NCBI GenBank assembly: GCA_030560485.1
Contig: JAKTTS010000082.1
Location: 1 to 40,144, forward strand
Reading direction: 5' to 3'
DNA length: 40,144 bases
Origin: Ascoidea tarda (nom. inval.)
Taxonomy: Eukaryota; Ascomycota; Saccharomycetes; Ascoideales; Ascoideaceae
In this document: in pieces, positions 28,658 to 36,864 of the stretch
How the letters are laid out: every line of letters starts with the position of its first letter
How positions within the stretch are numbered: the first letter of the stretch is position 1
Position numbers and translations under genes: made by a program
The notes under the pieces: generated by a model
What the model was told of the DNA's origin: nothing
The model's database searches: none
What the model saw: only the letters and a program-made list of their open reading frames with translations

Positions 28658-30478
28658 TTACCACCCAAATCTTAACTGAGAGGCAGTAAAAATTGGGGGT
28701 TTCCAAACCAACTTTTCGCTGTCAATATAATGCCTTTTTTTCTTCTTAAGTTTTTCGTATTGTTCAATTACTTGATCCGTTAAAACAATAATATGCTGGC
28801 CTTTATAATATCTTAGCATATTGAGTGTTTGTAAAGTGTGCAATATATCCGCCGTTGTCATTGAAGTGATTGATGAAATTTCATCGATGGTTATATCAAT
28901 TCTCTTATTATCAATTAATAGTTTAACAATTGTTTTAGACCAATAAGCTCTGTAAGATAATAATCCTAAATCAGACAATGGTTTCTCAGGAGATCCAACT
29001 TTATGTTCTCTTTTACTTAATTCATAAGAAAATTGAATCAAAATTTTTCCATAACCGTGTCTTTGATACTGTGGCAATGTTAATATACAAGCTAAATTAT
29101 AGCCTTCAGCACTTTCTTTTTCTTTTGAAAAGTATCCCACTAGGTGATAGCCTTCTTCATCTCTAATTGTCATGCAATAAAACAAAAATGGATCAACGTC
29201 ATAGTATAGAGTTTTATGATCTAAAAATAATTTCGATAGTAAACAAAGGTTTCTACAATAAACTCTTTGTTTTTTACCATCAATTTCAAAAAAGGAAACT
29301 AAATCATCTCTATAAATTTCATTTCCAGGAGGGTGTCTCAAAGTACATTTTGACCGAAATCTTTCAAACTGTTTTTTGAAGCCAAAGTATTGCAAGGTAT
29401 ATTCACAAATATAAATCTCATCTTCTTCAGTCAACTCGATTGGATAGGGAGAAAAATACCAGGGTTCAACTTCAAATTTCCCCATAATGATTTTATTTAA
29501 ATTTCTGATTTTGGAAACCTCCAAATGATTATTAGCTCTTGATCCTCCACTTCTAAGTTTCTCTATTTCTTGATTCCGAGTTAAGCCGTCCTTTAAATTC
29601 AAGCCTTGAACATCAAGATCATCTAAATCCATTATATCTTTGCTTTCCTTTTTAGAAGCAAATTTATCTAGTTCAGCTATTTCATCAATTTTATCGTCAA
29701 TATCAGTAATTTCAATTAACAAATCGTCATTTAGTTTTCTTTTTTTATTAGCAGTAGATTTTGTGGCGGTTTTTGAATTTTTAGAGGTTTTTGAATTTTT
29801 TGAGACCTTTGAAGTCTTTGAATTCTTTGAAGTCTTTGAATTCTTTGAAGTCTTTGAATTTTTTGAAGTCTTTGAGGTAGAAGCTTTTCCCTTTTTTGCA
29901 GTAATTTTATCTGTCTTCAAAGTTGCATCATCTGGCCTAATAACGTGTTTTTTTAAATTGATTTGATCAATATTAATCCATTGATCAAGTCGCTTATTAT
30001 AATTAACGTAGTGAACATAAAATAATTGTTTTCCTTTTCGTAAATTTTTTGCTAAGATTTCGGCTAATATTTCTTTTTCATCTTTTAAAACATAGACTTT
30101 AGCACCAATTATCAAATCATTTGGTTTGATTATATTGATGCCAGTGCTGGTGTCATCATTATTGATGGTATTTTGGAGATCAGGAGCAGTAACTTTGTTT
30201 ATAGTCTCTCCATTATTTGATTTAAGATTGTTTTCATTTTCATTTTCATTGCGATTGGTGTAGATATCAATGCTATTCTCTAGAGTATTGGTGTTGTTGA
30301 TGGTTTTATCAGCTGGCTGATCAGTCGTCTTCTGACAATCAGTAATTTCAGGCTGACGACCCACACTCGCACTTTTGTCACCCAAAGAGTTGTTGTGGGA
30401 CACAGGCGTGAATAAATTGTCTCCTGGTTCTATGCTGGTGTTGTTTCCAGTGTTGGTGCTGTTATCATTATCAACCAT
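28658..30478 (-). CDS. ESA1: MYST histone acetyltransferase Esa1
   Basis: Catalytic subunit of NuA4, acetylating H4 and H2A in chromatin; essential in yeast. From ATG 30478 the product is 606 residues (445 in S. cerevisiae). A Tudor-knot/chromo domain lies at about 111-181 (IIGAKVYVLKDEKEILAEIL, then FYVHYVNYNKRLDQWI). The MYST domain covers about 325-606: FERFRSKCTLRHPPGNEIYR, FFEIDGKKQRVYCRNLCLL, then CILTLPQYQRHGYGKILIQF with the catalytic Cys (about 464) and the acetyl-CoA loop QRHGYG, and SPEKPLSDLGLLSYRAYW with the catalytic Glu (about 497). It ends KPPIFTASQLRFGW like Esa1. Between the domains is a Lys-Ser-Thr repeat. The longer frame to 30637 starts from a leader and is not used. Confidence 0.96.
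   Translation of the reverse strand: MVDNDNSTNTGNNTSIEPGDNLFTPVSHNNSLGDKSASVGRQPEITDCQKTTDQPADKTINNTNTLENSIDIYTNRNENENENNLKSNNGETINKVTAPDLQNTINNDDTSTGINIIKPNDLIIGAKVYVLKDEKEILAEILAKNLRKGKQLFYVHYVNYNKRLDQWINIDQINLKKHVIRPDDATLKTDKITAKKGKASTSKTSKNSKTSKNSKTSKNSKTSKVSKNSKTSKNSKTATKSTANKKRKLNDDLLIEITDIDDKIDEIAELDKFASKKESKDIMDLDDLDVQGLNLKDGLTRNQEIEKLRSGGSRANNHLEVSKIRNLNKIIMGKFEVEPWYFSPYPIELTEEDEIYICEYTLQYFGFKKQFERFRSKCTLRHPPGNEIYRDDLVSFFEIDGKKQRVYCRNLCLLSKLFLDHKTLYYDVDPFLFYCMTIRDEEGYHLVGYFSKEKESAEGYNLACILTLPQYQRHGYGKILIQFSYELSKREHKVGSPEKPLSDLGLLSYRAYWSKTIVKLLIDNKRIDITIDEISSITSMTTADILHTLQTLNMLRYYKGQHIIVLTDQVIEQYEKLKKKKRHYIDSEKLVWKPPIFTASQLRFGW
29766..29878. repeat. 18-bp tandem repeat in ESA1 (Ser-Lys-Thr-Ser-Lys-Asn)
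   Basis: About six tandem units with period 18 bp, built from GAAGTCTTTGAATTCTTT on the plus strand, encode SKTSKN repeats between the chromo and MYST domains. The outer copies are degenerate and the inner ones nearly identical. Confidence 0.85.
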
Positions 30479-31127
30479 AGCAAATGAGGAAGGAGTGTTT
30501 TGGTGGAATAACAACGGAAGAGAAAACGACGGAGGAAAAAAGACGAAAATAAGCAGAAAGAGAGGAAAAAGTGTCTGGTCGGGATTCGAACGCGGACTTT
30601 TTTTTTTTTTTTGATACTCTGTTAAAGAGCCAATCACAAAAGCGTATTATTCAGAAAGATAGAGAAGATGCTCTTACAGTATCATTGTGGATGGAGGATA
30701 GTTCGATATTTACTGATGCGTTTTCAGTGTTTTAGGAAGCGGTTTGTCGTTTGAGAATAGTAAGCGAGGTGAAACAGAGAATATGAACAAACAAAATCGT
30801 TGAATAAAGAACAAAAGAAGATCAGACAAATGAATAGAAGCAAAGACTAAATCAACGAAAAAGTTGAATAAGTAACTTGATTCAAGCTTAAATTGTAAAT
30901 TTATTTTTAAATTTATTTAAAATTGTAATTATAATTATAATTGTAGTTGGAATAATAGTTGGAAAAAAAATAATAAAAAAAAAGATGAACTAAACAAAAA
31001 AAATCAAAATAACATTATAGCTTCAGAACCTATAGATTATATCAAATAATATTAATGAATATATTGGTTATCCTGATTATATCAAGAATACTGAGCATAC
31101 CGATTCTATTAGTAGATAGTAGTTATA
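30479..31127. other. Intergenic region COX6-ESA1
   Basis: About 650 bp of ESA1 promoter and COX6 3' region. It has a B-box-like element at 30581-30592, a 15-bp T run at 30598-30612, a CCAAT box at 30630-30636 and an AT-rich right half with no ORF. Confidence 0.5.
30581..30592 (-). promoter_or_regulatory. Orphan tRNA B-box-like element
   Basis: On the minus strand CGTTCGAATCCC matches the core of the Pol III B box (GGTTCGANTCC), followed by GACCA and soon after by a T run. There is no tRNA 5' half and the would-be T stem does not pair, so it is not a tRNA. It could be a TFIIIC-only site or a decayed tRNA end. Confidence 0.3.
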
Positions 31128-31929
31128 TCATGGAAATAGCTCTTCTTTTAAATCAACGCCCAACTCTTTTCTAACATCTTTTAATTCTTCCAAGTAAGCT
31201 TCATATTGCTCATTATTTTCAACCTTGACTTTCAAACCTTCAAAGACTCTGACAGCAGTTGCATAATCATTAACTCTTCTACAAGCCAATAAAGCCTTTT
31301 CCAAAACAGATGGAGATGGAACTAAATCATATGAGAAACAATTGTTTAAGACTCTTTGAACTTCAAACAAATCGTAAGCTTCTTCAAATTCTTTTTCAAA
31401 TCTATAATTATGTTGTAAAAAACTGAATGTTAGTAACTCTGATATGTAATATTGACATGGGTCTAATAGGAAATTAAATTGGACTATTTGATATTAATTT
31501 ATATTACTTTATATTACTTTATATTAACTTATACTAATTTATAGAGTTTCAATGGTATATAATAGGATGTGATTTTATATATTAATCAGCTCTGCTCAAG
31601 TCTCTATCAAATTAAAGCGTAACGCAATGAAATAATATTATGACACACTGCTATCACTAGAATTTGAAATTGATTTTAAAATTATTTTTTTTTGAAAAAG
31701 TACTCTTGCAATTTATCCATCAATAATTTAATAACTAAAATAAAATTACATACCTTGTAGTGAATTCTTCAAAAGTTTCTTCATCATGACTGCTACTATA
31801 GTTTCTAGTAGCATTAAATCTAGTAGTATTATTAAGGAAAGTGGAAGATCTTAATGAAACAGATGGTCGTAAAAGAATAGCTCTTCTAATGGCTGGAGTT
31901 TTGAAACATTGTCTTAATGGGGCAAACAT
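31128..31929 (-). CDS. COX6: Cytochrome c oxidase subunit VI, one intron
   Basis: Nuclear-encoded subunit VI (human COX5A) of mitochondrial complex IV. The model joins exon 1 (31929..31754, 176 nt) to exon 2 (31401..31128, 274 nt), giving 149 residues. The first 45 or so residues (MFAPLRQCFKTPAIRRAILL and on) are an Arg/Ser-rich mitochondrial presequence. The mature part starts near SSSHDEETFEEFTTR and continues across the junction as FEKEFEEAYDLFEVQRVL, NNCFSYDLVPSPSVLEKALL, ACRRVNDYATAVRVFEGLK and ends LKDVRKELGVDLKEELFP, nearly collinear with S. cerevisiae Cox6. The intron splits an Arg codon (AG/A). S. cerevisiae COX6 lacks an intron. Upstream lies a CCAAT box and a GCGGAT cluster. Confidence 0.96.
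31402..31753 (-). other. Spliceosomal intron of COX6
   Basis: 352 nt on the minus strand: donor GTATGT (31753-31748), a perfect TACTAAC branch site (31435-31429) and acceptor TAG ending at 31402, 26 nt beyond it. Phase 2. It is AT-rich and contains a 10-bp tandem repeat at 31491-31543. No snoRNA boxes were seen. Confidence 0.95.
31491..31543. repeat. 10-bp tandem repeat in the COX6 intron
   Basis: Five degenerate copies of ATATTACTTT (variants ATATTAATTT, ATATTAACTT, ATACTAATTT) follow head to tail inside the intron. Confidence 0.85.
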
Positions 31930-32921
31930 TTTTATTTAAATAATTATAGTTGGATCAATAATGAATATGATTTGGCTCTGATTCTGAAATCGATAATGGT
32001 AATAATAGAAAATGGGAGAATATAATCTAAGGAAAAATGATGAGTTAATATTACTTGTTTTTATTCGCGAGAATTGATGGCGGTTTTAGTTTATAACTCT
32101 GAAATCTTTAATATTGGTGTGATTAATATTTTGAAAATCAATAAACTAAAGAAATAACACTATTATAACTAACAATTATTATTGTAATTAAAAAAATGGA
32201 ATAGAAATCAAAATATAAATCAGTAGCACTGGAAATATTATATCTTACTTTTTCCAAATTGCAGAGTGGTTGAATATCAAATGAAAATTAATGAATTTAA
32301 TTCGCCAGTAAATCTTCAAAAAAGCACGATATTCTGCTTATAAAGTTTTGCTATGTTCTATTCAAACTCTCCTCGCACTAAAAAATTTTCATTGCCAGAT
32401 TATGGCTCTTTGTGAAAAATAAGATGCTTTTTATTTGTGACCGTGTGATTGGCTGGAGCAGCTGACCGGAATTTGTCCGACAGAAGAAGTCCGCATTCAA
32501 ATCCCACCACTGCGGATTGGAAACACAAAAGTGCGGATATCAAATGGTGCTTAACGGATTTCACGGACATTAACATCAGGATGCTTTCCGTGATAGATGC
32601 GGATCATGCCGGAAGATCCGCGGATGTCACAATTGCCTACTTTACCAACATCAGCACAATAAAATAGTAACAAAGCATTCTTATTCATAGAGTCAACTAA
32701 AGCTAAAATAAATCAGCAAATCAAAGCTCGATTCAATTCAATTCAGATCGACTCAAAAAAAAAAATAATCGAAAAAAAAAAAATAAAAACATAAAATCAA
32801 AAAATAAAATGGAATAAATTAAAAAAACCAAAAAAAAAACGTTTACACATTAATCACCAACTCAAACAACATTAAACAACATAAAAACAGTAATAGGATA
32901 CTAAGCTAAATTAACCGCTTT
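31930..32921 (-). promoter_or_regulatory. COX6 upstream region with CCAAT box and CGGA cluster
   Basis: About 1 kb between COX6 (-) and the MRS6 3' end (-), so it should regulate COX6 alone. The near part (31930-32400) is AT-rich. At 32440-32640 the composition changes: a reverse CCAAT box (TGATTGGC, 32446-32453) is followed by about a dozen CGGA/TCCG cores. These include TGCGGAT at 32511, 32532 and 32598, the palindrome ATCCGCGGAT at 32616-32625 and a CGG-N6-CGG direct repeat at 32555-32566. The far part (32700-32900) is A-rich terminator-like DNA. No coding potential was found. Confidence 0.6.
32446..32453 (-). promoter_or_regulatory. CCAAT box upstream of COX6 (HAP-type)
   Basis: TGATTGGC, the reverse complement of GCCAATCA, about 520 bp upstream of the COX6 start. 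The same eight bases in the opposite orientation occur upstream of CYC1 (18214-18221). Confidence 0.5.
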
Positions 32922-35132
32922 CTAATACTCATCTTGATCTAGATAAAACTCATCCATTTCGGCATTATCGTCGAGAACACTATTATACTCATAATCATTC
33001 CCACCAAACTCATTTTCATTTTCATTTTCATCTTCAAAGTCAATATCAAAGAAATCATCATCTGACCCAGTTATCTTTTCATACAAAACTTTGGCTTCTG
33101 TAACAACTCCATCATAGGATAATTCACTGGATGGCATACTGTTAAATATAATATCTTGATAAATGTTTCTCTTAATTCGACTTTTATCATCCTGGTTTAG
33201 ATTTATCTCATTTAAACTTTTCTTTTTTGGATTATTAGTGTCTCCGTCATCTTTTGTAATCTTTATATCTACTTTTACTTTATTACTTACTGTTTCGGAA
33301 ATCTTACTTTCATTTAACTTTTCAATAATAAACTCTTCGTCTTCATCTTCCAATATCGACTGCTCATTATATGGATTTCCTTTTTTATTTATACTGTTAG
33401 GTTCATCCTCGCCTTCGTTGAATATCTTGGGATTTACAACTCCAAATGGTGGAACTGAGGTCTTTTGTGTAAAATAAAATTTTAGTAAATACGTTAATTT
33501 TTCCTCTGGAACAAAATTCATCAAGCTTGATCCCAATTTTAGACTATTGTACATTTCGTATCCCATTCCATTTCCATTTCCAATTCCAATATATTCCATA
33601 CCAATATCATCAGCATTGAATTTGGATTCTCTTAGCAAATTTTGTTCTAAACATGATAAAGCCGATTCTAAATCAATTTTACCCTTGGATCCTCTTTCAA
33701 TTGTTGACAAAAACCATGCACATTGATTTTTGGGTACAATTTCAGAACCTTCGCCCATTATCACAACTTGCACAGCATACCTGTTGAAAGAAGGCAATGA
33801 GTTTTCTGGAAACACAACAACACATGCACTCTCATTTTCTGCCATCCATTCTTTACAATCACTATTAACAATAGTTATTAACCTGGATACTTCATACTTT
33901 TGCTTTGGTTGATATTCTTCTAAAAAGTTTGGAATTTGAGTTGGTGAAATAACAATTTTCTCATTGATTGTAATTAATGAATCATCACTCAATTTAGCCA
34001 TTTTTTTTATTGGATCATAAGCTACTAATGAGGTATTCAACTTATAAGTAGTACCGGCAACTGCTGCAGATCTACAAAATCCTTGAGAAACTTCACCAGG
34101 CCCACCATACTTCGTGTATAAAACTGGGAAATTTCCATATACATCAAAAGAGATAATATATCGTTTAATCCTTTGCAAAGCTTCAGGGGTGTTCAAATTT
34201 GAGGAAAAACATAAACCGATTGCAAATATGAATTCATTAATTTGAGCTGTTTCTAAATGGAAAACTTCTTTTAAAAATAAAGAAATTGGTTTTTTCTTAT
34301 ATGGGAACCATATATTGTTGTTACTGTTGTTGTCTTTGTTGTTGTTGTTGTTGTTGTTATTAACGCTATCATTATTATTAATATTATCATTAGTAGTATT
34401 ATCCTTGTTATTAGAGTTATTCAATTCATTTGTAGTATCGGTTTCAAAACTTATAATAAATTTTAGAAATTTCATTAAATTTCTTTTTATTTTTAAAGGT
34501 AAAGTATTATTTACAAAAATTTGTTGTTTTGAATTTATGATTTTTTCGAAATTATCGTTTTCAAAAGTATGAAATTGAGATAAAGATTGAAACTCCAAAT
34601 ATTTAAAAACTCTTGATTTCAATAGTAAAGATAATAAATCACTTTTACAGAATAATAATTTTTGATTCAAATCGATGCCATAATTTTTTGAGATTAATTG
34701 AGTGGGTCTTGGAATATATAATCTTGCATTTTTAAAATTTTTATAACCCAAGGATGTATTATTAACACTATTCTGAGTATTATTTGGAGTGTTAACATTA
34801 ATATTATTATCGTTGACGTTTTTAACCCAGTCTTTTATTTGGTCTATTGTTAGAGTAGAGTTTGTATCTCCATAATAAGGATTCGAGTCTATATGTAATA
34901 CATTGGAACCCTGCCATGCTAGGGCAGCTGCTAAGATACTTTCAACCAAACCAGTGCCAATAATTAAAACATCGCAATTATCAGGAGTATAGTCAGGAGG
35001 AGGCAACTCTAAACATGCTAATTGTGGGATATTAATAAAGGGTTTGTTATAATTGGATAAGTTTGAAGGTCTTCTTTCTGCCATAGATGAACGACGATCT
35101 GTTTTGAGATAAGAGTTGTTAAATGACGACAT
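32922..35132 (-). CDS. MRS6: Rab escort protein
   Basis: Presents Rab/Ypt GTPases to geranylgeranyl transferase II; essential for vesicular traffic. The 736 residues (603 in S. cerevisiae) are collinear with Mrs6: MAERRPSNLSN near the N terminus, the GDI/CHM dinucleotide-fold motif DVLIIGTGLVESILAAALAW (about 54-73) followed by QGSNVLHIDSNPYYGD, then KLLFCKSDLLSLLLKSRVFK, EFQSLSQFHTFENDNFEK, PEALQRIKRYIISFDVYGNF, KYGGPGEVSQGFCRSAAV, and SSELSYDGVVTEAKVLYEKI before an acidic C terminus. Asn-rich insertion at about 231-273 and an acidic/basic insert at about 575-660 account for the extra length. ATG 35132 is the first start. Confidence 0.97.
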   Translation of the reverse strand: MSSFNNSYLKTDRRSSMAERRPSNLSNYNKPFINIPQLACLELPPPDYTPDNCDVLIIGTGLVESILAAALAWQGSNVLHIDSNPYYGDTNSTLTIDQIKDWVKNVNDNNINVNTPNNTQNSVNNTSLGYKNFKNARLYIPRPTQLISKNYGIDLNQKLLFCKSDLLSLLLKSRVFKYLEFQSLSQFHTFENDNFEKIINSKQQIFVNNTLPLKIKRNLMKFLKFIISFETDTTNELNNSNNKDNTTNDNINNNDSVNNNNNNNNKDNNSNNNIWFPYKKKPISLFLKEVFHLETAQINEFIFAIGLCFSSNLNTPEALQRIKRYIISFDVYGNFPVLYTKYGGPGEVSQGFCRSAAVAGTTYKLNTSLVAYDPIKKMAKLSDDSLITINEKIVISPTQIPNFLEEYQPKQKYEVSRLITIVNSDCKEWMAENESACVVVFPENSLPSFNRYAVQVVIMGEGSEIVPKNQCAWFLSTIERGSKGKIDLESALSCLEQNLLRESKFNADDIGMEYIGIGNGNGMGYEMYNSLKLGSSLMNFVPEEKLTYLLKFYFTQKTSVPPFGVVNPKIFNEGEDEPNSINKKGNPYNEQSILEDEDEEFIIEKLNESKISETVSNKVKVDIKITKDDGDTNNPKKKSLNEINLNQDDKSRIKRNIYQDIIFNSMPSSELSYDGVVTEAKVLYEKITGSDDDFFDIDFEDENENENEFGGNDYEYNSVLDDNAEMDEFYLDQDEY

Positions 35133-35424
35133 ATCTTGTTTACTTAATATACTTGATATACTTACAATTTATCTGATTTCGCTTAATTTAATTTAATTTA
35201 ATTCAACTTGAAAAATAATGTTAATCGATAAACTTTAATTAAAGATTTTGATTATAAACAAGAAGACTTTTGAAAATAAGGTTGAATATTAAATAAGATG
35301 ATTTGACATTTATATGAAAGCACTAAAATATAATAAACGGATAAATAAATGAGAATAATTGAAATGTTAATAGTAATGGCACTGAACGAAATAATAAAAA
35401 TAGAAGTGATAGTATAATAGAGTC

Positions 35425-35562
35425 GTAATATAATAATATAATAATAAAATAACAAAATAACAAAATAACAAAATAATATAATAATATAATAATATAATAA
35501 TATAATAATATAATAATATAATAATATAATAATATAATAATATAATAATATAATAATATAAT
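35425..35562. repeat. Octamer microsatellites (AACAAAAT)n and (AATATAAT)n
   Basis: Three to four AACAAAAT-type units (about 35448-35475) run directly into about eleven AATATAAT units, a compound period-8 array upstream of MRS6. Confidence 0.9.
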
Positions 35563-35860
35563 ATCAGGATTACTAATAAATAATTTTTTACTGGAAAACT
35601 AATCAATCAGTAGAATCTTGGGCAAGACAGGAGAGTATAGGGATAGGGAGCTGAACAGAGTTGAGAGTGGAATCGTATAAAGTGAAACAGGAAAATAAAA
35701 TGGAAAAAAATTCTAATAGGGTGCAGTGAAATATAAGTAGATGTTGATTGGTATTGTTTCGAAAACACTGATTGTAGATTGAAATTGATTTATGATGTGA
35801 TAAATTGATAAGTGGGCAAAGAAAGAAAAATTTTTTCTTAAAGTTTGATTTGGGCAGTGC

Positions 35861-35870
35861 TTCGCGCGAA
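35861..35870. promoter_or_regulatory. TTCGCGCGAA palindrome
   Basis: Perfect 10-bp palindrome followed by ACG, giving CGCGAAA on the plus strand, which fits the CRCGAAA site of Swi4/SBF-type factors and also E2F-like and CGCG-binding factors. About 730 bp upstream of MRS6; the target is uncertain. Confidence 0.3.
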
Positions 35871-36309
35871 ACGTCGGCGATAAACCGTTCCAGGACTGTG
35901 GATCGACCCAAAAAGACCTGCGCCTGATCAAACTGAGCTCCGGCCACCAACTGAAGCACCGAGAAGGCGTCATGACACGTGTAGCCCCTTGCTGCAAGTC
36001 AGGTCCTTGCAACCGATTTGTGTCCCGCGTCCTCCCGAATCGACCCGCGCACAGCGGCAGCACGCTTTGGGATTGAACTAAATAAAATAAGCTTTTCGAA
36101 ATATCCGTCCAACGTTCTATCGATTTGGTGTGGCTGAGGTGGGAAGCATCAAAAAAGCATCTGCAGAGATGTGTCAAACTGTTTGATATCTGTGCAAAAT
36201 CAATCGAAGTTCTGGCAGAAACAACTACAGATTGTCCAACTCTATTATTTTTATAAAATCTTTATTGAATTTTTTTATTTCATTTTTCAATTCTTCTCCA
36301 ATATCACAA

Positions 36310-36864
36310 TTAGATGTCTAGGTATAAAAATATTGCTGAGAATTTCAATTTGATAATTTTCCAAATTGAACATTTAAGTTCATTGAACCTATTCAGATCA
36401 TCGATCTTTTGCATTCTATTATCATTCAAAACCAAATTAGTTAAATTCGTCAACTCATACGTGCATTCATTTTTTGGAATAGAGTTATAGCTCAAGTCAA
36501 AAAATATCAACTTTTTTAAATTTTCAATTTTGACAATCTTATTCCCACTTATAAATACCATTTTTAGATTGGTTAGATTATCGAGATTCTCAAGCTTTGT
36601 AATTTGATTGTCTTTAATACACAACTCTTCAAGATTTGTCAATTTATCTAAATTCTCAATTTTGGTAATTTTGTTATTATTTAACCAAACCTTTTTTAGA
36701 TTAATCAAGTTGTCTAACTTTTCGAGTATCCTGATATTATTATATCCAAATCGTAATCCCGTTAGTTTTTCTAGTTTCTTGATATTCTCAATTATTTGAA
36801 TCACATTTGAACCCATATCTAATATTTCCAACTTTTTTAACTGATTAGTGACACGTTCAATCAT
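36310..36864 (-). CDS. Open LRR remnant, 184 residues
   Basis: The intact 3' part of the decayed LRR gene. It starts MIERVTNQLKKLEILDMGSN and contains successive SDS22-type repeats such as KLEKLTGLRFGYNNIRILE, NLINLKKVWLNNNKITKIEN, KLTNLEELCIKDNQITKLEN and NLTNLKMVFISGNKIVKIEN, then a weaker repeat and a basic hydrophobic end. The ATG falls inside the former gene, so translation is uncertain. LRRs of this kind bind proteins such as PP1, but no partner can be inferred. Confidence 0.5.
   Translation of the reverse strand: MIERVTNQLKKLEILDMGSNVIQIIENIKKLEKLTGLRFGYNNIRILEKLDNLINLKKVWLNNNKITKIENLDKLTNLEELCIKDNQITKLENLDNLTNLKMVFISGNKIVKIENLKKLIFFDLSYNSIPKNECTYELTNLTNLVLNDNRMQKIDDLNRFNELKCSIWKIIKLKFSAIFLYLDI

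Larger units (their letters stand above)
35133..36309. other. Intergenic region upstream of MRS6 with octamer repeat and GC island
   Basis: About 1.2 kb. An octamer microsatellite (35425-35562) is followed by a sharply GC-rich patch at 35850-36075 (36001-36060 counts 39 G/C of 60). The patch carries the palindrome TTCGCGCGAA (35861-35870) and CACGTG (35976-35981). Overlapping minus-strand frames here have no recognised motif and are attributed to the lack of stops. Confidence 0.5.

Noticed and set aside
30479-30637. Hydrophobic N-terminal extension of ESA1 from 30637
   Set aside because: It is translated from a CT-rich leader containing a B-box-like element, and Esa1 is nuclear with no such extension; ATG 30478 fits better.
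32430-32515. Possible tRNA from TGGCTGGAGC and CATTCAAATCCCACCA
   Set aside because: The ends do not pair as an acceptor stem and the T arm is mismatched; the region is better explained as a promoter cluster.
35976-35981. CACGTG as the CDEI element of a point centromere
   Set aside because: No CDEIII-like TTCCGAA motif lies at the proper distance beyond an AT-rich block.
35603-36177. Two overlapping minus-strand frames of 118 and 154 codons
   Set aside because: They lie in the GC island in competing frames, with no motif and no plausible start context.
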